Shown: positions 1-10,801, numbered from the stretch's first letter. The stretch is 64,000 nucleotides of DNA from Streptomyces sp. I6 (GCA_003725745.1 RHDP01000001.1:5373501-5437500); one strand, 5' to 3'. Translations and numbers: made by a program. Notes: generated by a model from the sequence alone, not told the origin.

Positions 1-1412
<1,412 letters not shown>

Positions 1413-1438
1413 CCGGCGCGGCCGTGCGCCCGCGTCCC

Positions 1439-1476
1439 CGCCACCGCCCCGGCGACCGGGGGCGGGGGCGGTGGCG
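1439..1476 (+). terminator. Hairpin terminator after the UvrA-like gene
   Basis: A perfect 12-bp inverted repeat (CGCCACCGCCCC at 1439-1450 and its complement at 1465-1476) with a 14-nt loop lies 27 bp after the stop codon. There is no T-tract, as is usual for high-GC actinobacteria. The rest of the spacer to 1811 is GC-rich with no convincing gene. Confidence 0.6.
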
Positions 1477-1811
1477 CGGGCGGGGGCCGGGGTGCCCGCT
1501 TCGGGCGGTGACGGCCCATCGGGCGGGACCCCGGCGGGCCCGACCGGCACCGGAAGCGCCTGCCGCGTACGCCGCCAGCCCCGGCCGGAAGCAAGGGCCC
1601 CGCCCCGCGCCCGCGCCACCGTCCCGCCCGGGCCTTCCGGCTCACCTCTGTCACCCGCACCCCCCACCGGACCGGGGCCGCGGCCACCATTCCGGTCGGT
1701 GGCCCTCGCCCGCCGACAGCGCATCCCGGACCCCGCCCACCGCACACCCGGCGGACCGCCCCCGCGGTGGGCGGACCCCGCTCGCGCCGCCCGACGGAAG
1801 GGACCACACCG

Positions 1812-2750
1812 ATGTCCACGCACCCCGACCACACGACCGTCGTCGTGGGAGCCGGCCCCGCCGGACTCACCGCGGCGCTCGGGCTGGCCAGATACCGCCA
1901 CCCGGTGACCGTCGTGGACGGTCCCCGGCCGGCGAGGAACAGCGCGTCCACCGGTATCCACGGCCATGTGGGGATGGACGGCGCCACCCCCGCCGAGTTC
2001 CGGGCGCGCGCCTGGCGCGAACTCTCCCGCTACCCGGCCGTCCAGCGGCTGGAGGCCGAGGCCGGCAGCGTGCGCCCCGCCGCGGCCGGGGGCTTCCGAG
2101 TCGCCCTCGGCGGCGGCGCGGCCGTCGAGGCCCGGACCGTCCTGCTCGCGACCGGTGTCGTGGACGTCCACCCGGAGGACGTGGACGGCTTCGCGGCGTG
2201 CTGGGGCCGCACCGTGATCCACTGCCCGTTCTGCCTCGGTGAGGAGAACGCCGGCCGGCGCTGGGCGACGGTCGCCGGCAGCGCGGAACTCGCGGGACTG
2301 TCGGCCGTGGCCTTCCGCGCCTGGAGCGAGGACACGATCGCCATCTGCCCGCCGTCCATGCCCGGCCTGGAGACCGCCCGCGCGGCCGCGCGATGCAGCG
2401 GAGGAGACGTCGTCACGGGAACGGTCCGCCGCCTGCACCACCGGGAAGGGGCCCTGTACGCCGTCGAGTTGGACGACGGCCGGCTGCTGGAGCGGGAGAC
2501 CCTGGTGTGGACGCCGCGACAGCGGCAGCAACCCGTCGTGCAGCGGGCGGTCGACGAACTGAAGCTGACGGTCGACGACGCGGGCTTCGTCGACGTCGAC
2601 GCGGCCCAGTGCACCAGCGTGCCCGGCCTGTACGCGGCCGGCGACCTCACCACCCGCTGGAAGCAGTCGGTCACCGCGGCGGCCGCGGCGGGCGCGGCGG
2701 CCGCCGACGCCATCCACATGGCGGCGCTGCTCGGCGCCGCGCACCACTGA
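1812..2750 (+). CDS. Thioredoxin-reductase-like FAD/NAD(P) oxidoreductase with a CPFC redox pair
   Basis: A 312-residue flavoprotein. The N-terminal VVVGAGPAGLTAAL is the FAD-binding dinucleotide fold. The redox motif HCPFC sits near residues 136-140, and the C-terminal LYAAGDLTTRWKQSV stretch is the second FAD contact of the thioredoxin reductase superfamily. True thioredoxin reductases carry CATC, while CPYC/CPFC versions preceded by His are typical of low-molecular-weight dithiol oxidases (GliT/HlmI type) and related uncharacterised enzymes. I chose the ATG at 1812 because GGAAGGG lies about 9 nt upstream and the dinucleotide fold begins directly after it; an upstream in-frame start at 1767 would add an unstructured tail. 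The context (exporter, methyltransferase, UvrA paralogue) is compatible with thiol chemistry on a small molecule, but no substrate is shown. Confidence 0.85.
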   Translation: MSTHPDHTTVVVGAGPAGLTAALGLARYRHPVTVVDGPRPARNSASTGIHGHVGMDGATPAEFRARAWRELSRYPAVQRLEAEAGSVRPAAAGGFRVALGGGAAVEARTVLLATGVVDVHPEDVDGFAACWGRTVIHCPFCLGEENAGRRWATVAGSAELAGLSAVAFRAWSEDTIAICPPSMPGLETARAAARCSGGDVVTGTVRRLHHREGALYAVELDDGRLLERETLVWTPRQRQQPVVQRAVDELKLTVDDAGFVDVDAAQCTSVPGLYAAGDLTTRWKQSVTAAAAAGAAAADAIHMAALLGAAHH

Positions 2751-2816
2751 ACCGGTCGCCGCCCCTCTCACCACTCGTCCCAGGGCCGCGTCGGATCCGG
2801 GAAGGAATCACCTCAG

Positions 2817-3800
2817 ATGCCAGCAGCGATCACAACGGCCGGGCTCTGCAAGCGCTTCGGCTCGCTCACCGCGCTCGACCACCTCGACCTCACGGTGCCC
2901 GAGGGCACGGTGCACGGCGTGCTCGGCCCCAACGGGTCCGGCAAGACCACCACCGTCCGGATCCTGGCCACCCTCATCAGGCCCGACGCGGGAACGGCCG
3001 AGGTGTTCGGCGTGGACGTGCGCAGCGACCCTCGGCGGGTGCGGTCGGTCATCGGGCTCACCGGCCAGTACGCAGCCGTCGACGAACTGCTCACCGGTCG
3101 CGAGAACCTGCACATGATCGGCAGGTTGTTCCGGCTGTCGAAGCCCGGCAGCCGGGCACGCGCGGCCGAACTGCTCGAACGCTTCGGCCTGGAGGACGCG
3201 GCCGACCGGCAGCCCAGGACGTACTCCGGCGGTATGCGGCGCAGGCTCGACATCGCCGCCAGCCTCATGGCGCGGCCCAGGCTCATCTTCCTCGACGAAC
3301 CGACCACCGGCCTCGATCCGCGCAGCCGCATGGAGGTGTGGCGGCTGGTGCGCGAACTGGTCGCCGACGGTACGACCGTACTGCTCACCACCCAGTACCT
3401 GGAGGAGGCGGACCAGCTCGCCGACTCCCTCTCCGTGATCGACCACGGCAGGGTCATCGTCAGCGGCACCCCGGACGAACTGAAGGCCCAGGTGGGCCAG
3501 GACCGGGTCGGGATCACCCTCCTCGATGCGGGCGCCATGGAGCGGACGGTGCGGCTCCTGCGGGAGCGGCTGGGCACCGAACCGGTCGCCGACCCGGACA
3601 GGATGCTCGTCCACGCGCCGCTGTCCGACGGCGGCACCCTGCCCGACCTGCTTCACCTGCTCAGGGAGTCCGGGATCGCGATCGGCGACGTGGCGCTGCG
3701 CCGGCCCACCCTCGACGACGTCTTCCTCGCCGTGACCGGCCGGTCCGCCGAGCAGGGCCCCGACCAGCGGAACTCCGGGAAGGAAACCGAGCGGCCATGA
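2817..3800 (+). CDS. DrrA-type ABC transporter ATP-binding protein
   Basis: A 327-residue ATPase of the daunorubicin-resistance (DrrA) family. It has Walker A GPNGSGKT near residue 38, signature YSGGMRRRLD near 137, Walker B LIFLDEPTTGLDP near 155 and the LTTQYLEEADQLAD segment containing the His-less D/H-loop region typical of this family. A C-terminal domain of about 90 residues after the nucleotide-binding domain is also DrrA-like. It energises export of hydrophobic drugs through the partner permease. Its stop overlaps the start of the permease gene (ATGA), so the two are translationally coupled. A GGAAGG box precedes the ATG. Confidence 0.92.
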   Translation: MPAAITTAGLCKRFGSLTALDHLDLTVPEGTVHGVLGPNGSGKTTTVRILATLIRPDAGTAEVFGVDVRSDPRRVRSVIGLTGQYAAVDELLTGRENLHMIGRLFRLSKPGSRARAAELLERFGLEDAADRQPRTYSGGMRRRLDIAASLMARPRLIFLDEPTTGLDPRSRMEVWRLVRELVADGTTVLLTTQYLEEADQLADSLSVIDHGRVIVSGTPDELKAQVGQDRVGITLLDAGAMERTVRLLRERLGTEPVADPDRMLVHAPLSDGGTLPDLLHLLRESGIAIGDVALRRPTLDDVFLAVTGRSAEQGPDQRNSGKETERP

Positions 3801-4615
3801 CCTCCATCACCCTGACGCGGGAGAGCGGCACGTCGAGCACGCAGGAGCGCAGCGCCTTCGCATGGTGGCTCTCCGACGTGCGGGAGATGACCCTGCGCAA
3901 CGTACGGCACGTACTGCGCAGCCCCGAGCTGGTGATGTTCTCGCTCGTCCAGCCGGTGATGTTCATCCTGCTGTTCACCTATGTCTTCGGCGGCGCCATC
4001 GACGTCGGCGGTGAGCGCTACGTCCAGTTCCTGCTGCCCGGCATCCTCGTCCAGATGGCGCTCTACGGCTCGGCCGCCGGCACCACCATCGGCGTCGCCG
4101 CGGAGATGCGCGAGGGCCTCATGGACCGCTTCCGCTCGATGCCGATGAGCCGCAGCGCCGTGCTCATCGGACGCACGCTGTCGGAGATCTTCCGCAACGT
4201 CGGCGTCGCCGGAGTGACCGTGGGTCTCGGGGTACTGGTCGGCTTCCGGTTCCGGGGCGGCCTGCTGCCCGCGCTGGCCGGCCTGCTGCTGTTGCTGCTG
4301 TTCGGCTACGCGGTGTCCTGGTTCGCCGTCTACCTCGGACTCTCGGTGCGCAACGCGGAGGCGGCCCAGGCGGTCGGCGGTGTCTGGATCTTCCCGTTCA
4401 CGCTGATCTCCTCGGCGTTCGTGCCGACCAGCACGATGCCGGGCTGGCTGGAGGCGTACGCCGCGAACAGCCCCATGACGGCGGCCGTGAACGCGCTGCG
4501 CGCACTGCTCACCGGTGGCCCGGCGACGAGCTACGTACTCCAGACCGTCGCCTGGTCGATCGGGCTGATCGTGGTGTTCGCCCCGCTCGCGGTCCGCAAG
4601 TACGGCTCGCGATGA
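3797..4615 (+). CDS. DrrB-type ABC-2 transporter permease
   Basis: A 272-residue ABC-2 type membrane protein with about six predicted helices. The cytoplasmic N-terminal segment (REMTLRNVRHVLRSPELV) leads into the first helix, followed by the ABC-2 signature region around EMREGLMDRFRSMPMSRSAV and a hydrophobic C-terminal half. It forms the membrane part of the exporter with the preceding ATPase. The start is set by the ATGA overlap with the upstream stop. DrrAB pairs export anthracyclines and other amphipathic compounds, but the substrate here is unknown. Confidence 0.92.
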   Translation: MTSITLTRESGTSSTQERSAFAWWLSDVREMTLRNVRHVLRSPELVMFSLVQPVMFILLFTYVFGGAIDVGGERYVQFLLPGILVQMALYGSAAGTTIGVAAEMREGLMDRFRSMPMSRSAVLIGRTLSEIFRNVGVAGVTVGLGVLVGFRFRGGLLPALAGLLLLLLFGYAVSWFAVYLGLSVRNAEAAQAVGGVWIFPFTLISSAFVPTSTMPGWLEAYAANSPMTAAVNALRALLTGGPATSYVLQTVAWSIGLIVVFAPLAVRKYGSR

Positions 4616-4712
4616 CCCGCGGGCGGTGCCGCTGCGCCCCGGCGAGGGCGTACCGGTCGCCACGACAGAAGTCCGCAAGAGACCGGCGACCCACCCGGAA
4701 GGCGGCGCAATC

Positions 4713-5438
4713 ATGGCCCCCATGACCGAACCTGCCGGACCACCCGAGGGAACCGCCGCGACGGCCGAGGTCTTCGACGCCGTCTACCGCGGGGAGAGCC
4801 CGTTCGGCAAGCGCCCGCCGTGGGACATCGGGGCGCCCCAACCCGCCTACGTCGCCCTGGAGGAGGCGGGACTGATCGGCGGCGCGGTGCTCGACGCGGG
4901 GTGCGGCACCGGCGAGGACGCCCTCCACCTGGCGGGCAGGGGCTACGCGGTGACGGGGCTCGACGTGTCGCCCGCGGCGATCGCCCTCGCCCGGCGGAAG
5001 GCCCGGGAACGCGGGCTCGACGCCGTCTTCGAGGTCGCCGACGCCCTCGACCTCAAGGGCTACGAAGGGCGCTTCGACACCGTGATCGACTCCGGCCTCG
5101 CCCACACCTTCGAAGCCGGCGGGCTGCGCGCCTACGCGGCCGCCCTGCACCGGGCCTGCCGCCCGGGGGCGGTCGTGCACATCCTCTCCGTCAGCGACCG
5201 GGGGGCCCGGGAGATGCAGGCGCGGCTCGCCGAGGCCATCGACCGGATACCGGCGCCCCTCCCGGACGGGGAGTCGGCGGAGCCCGCCCGCAGGCGCTCC
5301 GCGGAGCACCTGCGCGAAGGCTTCGCCGACGGCTGGACCGCCGAGTCGATCGACGAGGCCCTCATCCGCGGCATCGTCCCGACCACCGCGGAACTGCTCG
5401 ACGTGCCCGCCTGGCTCGGACGATTCCGCCGCAGCTGA
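4713..5438 (+). CDS. Class I SAM-dependent methyltransferase
   Basis: A 241-residue methyltransferase. Motif I (VLDAGCGTGEDALHLA) lies near residues 58-73, followed by VTGLDVSPAAI (the acidic ribose-binding residue). The opening VFDAVYRGESPFGKRPPWDIG resembles thiopurine/tellurite-type methyltransferases, which hold a small substrate under the N-terminal lid. I chose the ATG at 4713, with GGAAGG 11 nt upstream; an in-frame start at 4626 lacks a ribosome site. It may act on a thiol, chalcogen or small metabolite; I cannot say which. It lies 97 bp after the exporter, so it may be co-transcribed with it. Confidence 0.82.
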   Translation: MAPMTEPAGPPEGTAATAEVFDAVYRGESPFGKRPPWDIGAPQPAYVALEEAGLIGGAVLDAGCGTGEDALHLAGRGYAVTGLDVSPAAIALARRKARERGLDAVFEVADALDLKGYEGRFDTVIDSGLAHTFEAGGLRAYAAALHRACRPGAVVHILSVSDRGAREMQARLAEAIDRIPAPLPDGESAEPARRRSAEHLREGFADGWTAESIDEALIRGIVPTTAELLDVPAWLGRFRRS

Positions 5439-5478
5439 CCGCGACCATCCGACACGGCGAGTGCGAGGGTGATGAACG

Positions 5479-6861
5479 ATGAAGGTGCGAGTGCGCACGT
5501 GGCTGCGGACCCTCGCGTCCGCACCGGCCAACCGGGCGGCCAGACGGGCACTTCCGCCGGCCGGCGGCTCCCCGGCCGCACCGCACTGGAGCAGGGCCAC
5601 CCGCACCGCCTTCCGGTTCGGCTTCGTCTACGCCGGCCTCTACTGCCTGACGACCCCGCAGATCTATCTCGCCCTGCGCGGCGGCGGGATGGGCCGCCTC
5701 CAGGAGGCGGCCGACTCCTGGGCGAAGCTCTGGGAGATACGCCCGGTGCGGAACCGGGTGTCCGTCCGCGTCCTCGGCAGGGAACTGGGCGACCGCTTCG
5801 ACGGCGGAGACGACCCGCACACCTGGGCCGGGCAGCTCTGCTGGCTGGCGGGCGCCGCCGCGGCCACCCCGCTCTGGTCCGTGCTGGACCGGCACCGGAC
5901 GCACTACACGGCACTGGACAGGTGGTTCCGCCTGGCCGTCCGCTTCTGCCTCGCCGCGCAGATGTTCTCGTACGGCGCGGCCAAGGCCGTCCCGCTCCAG
6001 TTCCAGCTGCCGCCGTCGAAACTCGTCGAGCCGCTCGGCGACCTCAGCCCGATGGGCCTGCTGTGGGCGCAGACGGGGTTCTCGAAGCCGTACCAGATGC
6101 TGCTCGGCTGTGCGGAGATCGCGGGCGGGCTGCTGCTCATCGCGCCGCGCACGGCGACCGCGGGCGCGCTGCTGTCGGCGGCGGAGATGAGCCAGGTGTT
6201 CCTCCTCAACATGACCTTCGACGTCCCCGTCAAGGTCCACTCCTTCCATCTGCTCCTGCTCAGCCTGCTGCTGCTGGCCCCGGAGACGCCCCGCCTGGCC
6301 GGGGCCCTCCTCACGTCGCGCCCGCTGCCCCCGTCCGCCCCTCCGGGCCTCTTCCGCTCCCGCCGGATGAACCGGATCGCCACCGGCCTGCAGGTCGGGG
6401 CGGGGCTCTGGCTGCTCGGCGCGCAACTGCGCAACGACTGGTCGTTCTGGAGGAACCACGGTGGCGGACGGGACAAGCCCGAGCTGTACGGCGTCTGGGA
6501 CGTCACCGACTTCTTCCTCGACGGCGAGCGGCACCCGCCCGCTGCGACCGACGGCCGGCGCTGGCGCCGGGTCGTCGTGGACTCCGCCGACGCCGTGGCC
6601 GTCCAGCACATGGACGACTCGCTCGACCCCTGCATGGCGGTGATCGACATGGACGCCCGCACCATCGCACTGACCAGGACGGCCGATCCGGGGTGGCGGG
6701 CCGCTCTCGCCTTCCGGCGCCCGGCGGACGACCGCCTGACCCTGGAGGGCGAAGCCGACGGCCACCGTCTCCGCCTGCACCTGCGCCGCCGCGACCTCGG
6801 CACGTTCCCGCTGGTCGGTCGGGGCTTTCACTGGGTGCAGGACAACTCGTACCTGCGGTAG
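5479..6861 (+). CDS. DoxX-like multi-pass membrane protein with C-terminal soluble domain
   Basis: A 460-residue protein. Hydrophobic segments occupy roughly residues 45-320 with charged loops, and a soluble C-terminal region of about 120 residues (from KPELYGVWDVTDF) is rich in charged residues. The membrane part contains FSYGAAKAVPLQF and later GCAEIAGGLLLIAPRTATAG, the pattern seen in DoxX-family integral membrane proteins, which are linked to redox and thiol stress. The C-terminal domain is not recognised by me. It begins 40 bp after the methyltransferase, whose end it probably follows in one transcript. No signal peptide is apparent. The function is unproven. Confidence 0.72.
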   Translation: MKVRVRTWLRTLASAPANRAARRALPPAGGSPAAPHWSRATRTAFRFGFVYAGLYCLTTPQIYLALRGGGMGRLQEAADSWAKLWEIRPVRNRVSVRVLGRELGDRFDGGDDPHTWAGQLCWLAGAAAATPLWSVLDRHRTHYTALDRWFRLAVRFCLAAQMFSYGAAKAVPLQFQLPPSKLVEPLGDLSPMGLLWAQTGFSKPYQMLLGCAEIAGGLLLIAPRTATAGALLSAAEMSQVFLLNMTFDVPVKVHSFHLLLLSLLLLAPETPRLAGALLTSRPLPPSAPPGLFRSRRMNRIATGLQVGAGLWLLGAQLRNDWSFWRNHGGGRDKPELYGVWDVTDFFLDGERHPPAATDGRRWRRVVVDSADAVAVQHMDDSLDPCMAVIDMDARTIALTRTADPGWRAALAFRRPADDRLTLEGEADGHRLRLHLRRRDLGTFPLVGRGFHWVQDNSYLR

Positions 6862-6961
6862 CCGTCCGCCGTCCGCCGTCCGCCGTCCGCCGTCTGCCGT
6901 CTGCCGTCTGCCGTCTGCCGTCCGCCTGTCCGCCTGTCCGCCTGTCCGCCTGTCTGCCGGG
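6862..6961. repeat. Degenerate 7-8 bp tandem repeat directly after a stop codon
   Basis: After the TAG at 6861 the sequence runs through about 12 copies of CCGTCCG/CCGTCTG, then four copies of CCGCCTGT. It fills most of the spacer to the next gene and has no coding signal. Confidence 0.9.
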
Positions 6962-7024
6962 CGGTGCACGCGGGACGCGGGACGCGCGGGGCGGTGGCCC
7001 ACCGTCCACGGAAGGAAGCCGCCC

Positions 7025-8407
7025 ATGAGCCTGGACGTGGAACAACTGGTCGCGGGGGTGCGAGGCCCCGTCCTGCTGCCCGGCAGCGCGGAGTACGAGA
7101 GGGAACGGGCCGGTTTCCAGACCGGTTTCCGGCACCGTCCCGCCGTCGCCGTCGGCGCCACCCGCGCCGGGGACGTCCGCGCCGCGGTCCGCTTCGCCGC
7201 CGAGCGCGGGCTGCCGGTCGCCGTGCAGTCCACCGGGCACGGCATCGTGACCGCCCAGGACGGCGAGGGCGTCCTCATCACCACCCGCCGGATGAAGGCC
7301 GTCACGGTGGACGCGGGGGCGCGCACCGTCAGAGCCGAGGCCGGCGTGCAGTGGGGAGAGGTCATCGAGCGGACCGCCCCCCACGGTCTGGCCCCCGTCA
7401 GCGGCTCGGCCCCGCACATCGGCGTCGTCGGGTACCTCCTCGGCGGCGGCATCGGTCTGCTCGGCCGCCAGACCGGCTACGCCAGCGACCATGTTCACGC
7501 CTTCGACATCGTCACCGCCGACGGCGCACTGCGCCGTGTCACGGCCGGCTCCGACCCCGACCTGTTCTGGGCGCTGCGCGGTGGCGGCGGCAACTTCGGC
7601 GCCGTCACCGCCGTCGAGACCGCCCTGGTGCCGGTGGCCCGCCTCTACGGCGGCGGCCTCCGCTTCGCCGCGGACAGCCCCGCCGACGTGCTGCGCGCCT
7701 ACCGGGACTGGACGCTGACACTGCCCGAGGAACTCACCTCCTCCATCGGCCTCATGACCTGCCCGCGGTCGCCCGCCTTCCCCGAGCCGCTGCGCGGACG
7801 CTACGCCGCCCATGTCCGGATCGCGTTCACCGGTCCCGCCGATGAGGGCGAACGGCTCGTGGCGCCCCTGCGCGCGCTGGGACCGCGCGTGACCGACACC
7901 GTCCGGGAGATGCCGTACGCGGAGGCCGGCACGATCTACCAGGACCCGCACGTTCCGCACGCCTACTTCGGCGGGAACGTCCTGCTGCGCGAACTCGACC
8001 CCGACGTCCTGCGGACCGTCGCCGACCTGGCGGGACCCGGCGCCGCCGTGCCCTGCGCTCTCGACGTCCGCCACCTCGGTGGCGCGTTCGCCCGACGGCC
8101 CCCCGAACCGGGCGCGGTCGGCGGCCGCGACGCGGCGTACATGCTGCGGGTGATGACCGGCGGCACGGCCGCGCCGTCCACGGCGGCCCGGCCGGTCCAC
8201 CAGCGCGTCTACGACGCCCTGAAGCAGTGGACCGTCGGCCGCAGTCCCAACTCCGTCTACCACGACGGCGCCCCGATCCTCCCGGAGCAGGTGCGGGAAC
8301 TCTTCGCCGCCGAGGACTTCGAGCGGCTGCGGCGGGTGAAGACCCGGCACGATCCGCACAACCTGTTCCGGTTCACCCACAACATCCCACCGGTGGACGG
8401 GGGCTGA
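7025..8407 (+). CDS. FAD-linked oxidase of the berberine-bridge-enzyme (VAO/PCMH) family
   Basis: A 460-residue oxidase. The N-terminal PCMH-type FAD domain contains QSTGHG near residues 69-74, whose His is the site of covalent FAD attachment in this family, and HIGVVGYLLGGGIGLLGR near 139-156. The C-terminal segment (HDPHNLFRFTHNIPP) is the berberine-bridge signature. The second attachment Cys found in bicovalent members is not visible at its usual place, so single covalent attachment is inferred. Homologues oxidise alcohols, sugars or natural-product intermediates using O2. A GGAAGG site precedes the ATG. It sits downstream of the methyltransferase/DoxX pair, separated by a tandem repeat. 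Confidence 0.88.
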   Translation: MSLDVEQLVAGVRGPVLLPGSAEYERERAGFQTGFRHRPAVAVGATRAGDVRAAVRFAAERGLPVAVQSTGHGIVTAQDGEGVLITTRRMKAVTVDAGARTVRAEAGVQWGEVIERTAPHGLAPVSGSAPHIGVVGYLLGGGIGLLGRQTGYASDHVHAFDIVTADGALRRVTAGSDPDLFWALRGGGGNFGAVTAVETALVPVARLYGGGLRFAADSPADVLRAYRDWTLTLPEELTSSIGLMTCPRSPAFPEPLRGRYAAHVRIAFTGPADEGERLVAPLRALGPRVTDTVREMPYAEAGTIYQDPHVPHAYFGGNVLLRELDPDVLRTVADLAGPGAAVPCALDVRHLGGAFARRPPEPGAVGGRDAAYMLRVMTGGTAAPSTAARPVHQRVYDALKQWTVGRSPNSVYHDGAPILPEQVRELFAAEDFERLRRVKTRHDPHNLFRFTHNIPPVDGG

Positions 8408-8581
8408 CCACGGGGGCGGGCGCCGCCCGCCGGTGCCCGAACGGGTGGGCGTCCCCGGCAGGACGGCCCCGCCGGTGCCGTTCCTCCCATCAGTCCCGGC
8501 CGGGGCCGACCGCGCACCTGCGGCGCGGCTTCCGGCCGGTCGGCGCCGCGGCGGTCGCCGAGGAGGCGCCCGGACCGCCGG

Positions 8582-9170
8582 GTGCGTGGACACACGGCGG
8601 GGACAGCTCCTGGACGCCTCCGGGCACGGCCGGCACGGGGCGCTGCGCGGCAACCCGGCCAGGACCGAGGCCCGGGCCCGGGGCTACCGGCTGGTCTACG
8701 GACCCGGCGACCGGGCGGTGCGCAGCCGCGAGGTGTTCCCGGCCGGGGAGTGGACGCACGTGGCGTCCGCGTTCGACCGGTCCTGGGCGGTGCGGCCGGA
8801 CGGCTCGGGGTGACCGGAGTCGGACGACGACGTTCGACCGGTCCTGGGCGGTGCGGCCGGACGGCTCGGGGTGACCGGAGTCGGACGACGACTCGCTCCA
8901 CCTCGCCGAGGACCTCACCCGGGAGGTCTTCTGCACGCTCGACCGGCTGGGTGACACACACCGACTGATCACCCGGGGCCGGCTGGGGTCCGGTGACGGG
9001 ACGGTGCCGTACCGGCTGTCCGTGCCTCCGGACGGCAGGGTGCGGTTCGCCTGCCGGGAGGCCGGGCCAGTGCTTCGCGGCACTGCGTACTCAGGCGCAT
9101 CGTTTCGCCTGCTGGGGCGGCGACGGGTCCTGTCCCACGAAGGGGTGGTTTCCGAGGGGAGGTCGGCACC
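8582..9170 (+). pseudogene. Decayed LamG/concanavalin-like domain gene
   Basis: Scattered frames here recall a LamG-type lectin fold. One frame reads LLDASGHGRHGALRGNPART, then RSREVFPAGEWTHVASAFDR (the W-H-V-A strand typical of LamG). Further on, another part reads DTHRLITRGRLGSG and VPYRLSVPPDGRVRF. The pieces are in different frames, stops interrupt them, and a 61-bp block is duplicated in the middle, so no single-base repair restores a protein. I see neither a start nor a signal peptide. I call it a remnant of a secreted or surface protein. The rest of the spacer to 9474 has no gene I can support. Confidence 0.55.
8771..8892. repeat. Perfect 61-bp tandem duplication
   Basis: The 61 bp at 8771-8831 (starting GTTCGACCGGTCCTGGGCGG) are repeated exactly at 8832-8892. 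The unit carries an in-frame TGA, so the duplication lies within and helps to break the LamG-like remnant. Confidence 0.97.
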
Positions 9171-9474
9171 GCCGGCCGCTGGTCGGGTCTCCTGGAGACC
9201 GGGCGGTGCGCACCAGTGCCGCCGTGACCGGAGGAGGGTGCGGGATCTGGCGGCCGGGTTCGACCGGACTCGGGCTGTCCGCGCGGACCGCGGCGTCGCC
9301 GCGGCTTCCGTTCGGGGCGCCGCAGCCGGTGCGGCGGTGGCTGCGGGACCGGGCCCGCAGCCTTCGCAGTCCGAGGAAAGCACCCCGGTCACTCAAGCGG
9401 CGAACACCGCATGCGCGCGGGACCGCCGTCACGTTCGCCGCATACCGCAGACGAGGACAGCACAGGGGGATCGG

Positions 9475-9756
9475 ATGACACACACTCCGCGCGGCGGGCC
9501 AGGGCCGGACGAGCGGGCGGTACTGCTCGCGGCGGGGCTGGCGGACCTCGTGGTGAGCGCCGTCGGCTCCGTCGCCGGGACCGTGCAGCAGTTGCTGCGC
9601 CGCTCCGACGGACCGGAACTGGCCCGGGACGCGCAGCAGGACCTGATCGCCCGGGGCCGTATCACGGTCGACCGCCTCGCGGCGCCGCCCGCCCATCTGG
9701 AGGTGCTGGCCCGGCACGCCGCGGCGAGGCGGACGGCGTCCGGTGGCGATGCCTGA
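9475..9756 (+). CDS. Small conserved-type protein of the prenyl operon, function unknown
   Basis: A 93-residue protein starting at the ATG at 9475. The first half is helical and mildly hydrophobic (VLLAAGLADLVVSAVGSVAG). The second half is basic and charged (ELARDAQQDLIARGRI then AHLEVLARHAAARR). No catalytic motif is visible. The stop overlaps the start of the polyprenyl synthetase, so they are co-translated. I do not recognise a named family; a helper or membrane-docking role for the synthetase is only an inference from the overlap. An in-frame extension upstream runs through the decayed region and is rejected because it lacks a ribosome site. Confidence 0.65.
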   Translation: MTHTPRGGPGPDERAVLLAAGLADLVVSAVGSVAGTVQQLLRRSDGPELARDAQQDLIARGRITVDRLAAPPAHLEVLARHAAARRTASGGDA

Positions 9757-10801
9757 GCGCTGGGACCCGGCCGGGTTCAAGGGCCGGATCGACGCCGTGC
9801 TGGCCGACTTCGTGGCCGAGGAGGCCGGACGGCTCCTCGCCGTCGACGAGGCGTTACGGCCGGTGGCGGACCAGTTGCGGGCCTCGGTCGGGCACGGCAA
9901 GCGACTACGTGCCGCCTTCTGCTACTGGGGGTGGCGGACGGCCGGCCAGCCCGACAGCGACGCGATGGCCCGGGCGGCCGCCTCGATGGAACTGGTCCAC
10001 GCCGCGGCGATCGTCCACGACGACCTCATCGACGACAGCCCTCTGCGCCACCATCTGCCCACGGCGCACATGGCGCTGCGGTCCGCCGTCACCGGCCGCC
10101 CCCGGGCGAACGCCGCCGCCCGGTCACTTGCCATGCTGGTCGGGGACCACCTGATGGCGCTGGCGGGCCAGCTGTTCGCCACCAGCGGTCTCCCCGCGGC
10201 CTACCTCGCCAGGGCCCGGCCCATGTGGGGAGAACTCGCCCGGGAGCTGATCGCGGGCGAGTGCCTGGAGATCCTCAAGTCCGGCACCCGACCCGACACC
10301 GGCGTGTCCCTGAAGGTCGTCCGCTTCAAGACGGCCAAGTACACCGTCGAGCACCCCCTGCTGATCGGTGGTCTGCTCGCGGGCGCCGCCCGGGAGCTGC
10401 GTGCCGGCCTCTCCGCTTACGGGCTGCCGCTGGGGGAGGCGTTCCAGCTGCGTGACGACCTGCTCGGCCTGTTCGGCGAGACCGAACGCACCGGCAAGGC
10501 CGCCCTGGACGACATCCGCGGTCACCGGCCCACCGCCCTGCTCGCCCAGGCCTGGGAGTCCGCCGGGCCGGTGCAGCGCGAGCAACTCGCGCTTCTGCTG
10601 GGACGCCATGACCTCGACGAGGGGCACCTGCGTCGGGCGCGGGAGCTGATACGCGCGCTCAAGGCGCCGGAACAGGTGGAGGACATGATCGCCTCCAGGG
10701 TGGGGGAGGCCGTCGGCCACCTGGACGGACTCGATCTTCCCGGCGCGGCGAGACAGGCCCTGACCGAACTGGCCCGGCTGGCCACCGACCGCCGGCACTG
10801 A
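9743..10801 (+). CDS. Polyprenyl (isoprenyl diphosphate) synthetase
   Basis: A 352-residue trans-prenyltransferase. The first Asp-rich motif is VHDDLIDD near residues 91-98, and the second is QLRDDLLGLFGE near 234, with the GETERTGKAALD loop after it. KSGT and KTAKYTVE segments match the conserved helices of the family. The enzyme condenses allylic diphosphates with isopentenyl diphosphate, and its product length cannot be read with confidence. The second motif reads DDLLG rather than DDxxD, a variant common in actinobacterial members. The start is either the GTG at 9743 or the ATG at 9749; both overlap the upstream gene and neither has a clear ribosome site, which fits coupled translation. 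It is followed by a DUF2236 oxygenase. Confidence 0.9.
   Translation: MAMPERWDPAGFKGRIDAVLADFVAEEAGRLLAVDEALRPVADQLRASVGHGKRLRAAFCYWGWRTAGQPDSDAMARAAASMELVHAAAIVHDDLIDDSPLRHHLPTAHMALRSAVTGRPRANAAARSLAMLVGDHLMALAGQLFATSGLPAAYLARARPMWGELARELIAGECLEILKSGTRPDTGVSLKVVRFKTAKYTVEHPLLIGGLLAGAARELRAGLSAYGLPLGEAFQLRDDLLGLFGETERTGKAALDDIRGHRPTALLAQAWESAGPVQREQLALLLGRHDLDEGHLRRARELIRALKAPEQVEDMIASRVGEAVGHLDGLDLPGAARQALTELARLATDRRH

Noticed and set aside
1812-2750. Calling the CPFC flavoprotein thioredoxin reductase trxB
   Set aside because: The redox motif is CPFC preceded by His, not CATC, and no thioredoxin gene is adjacent.
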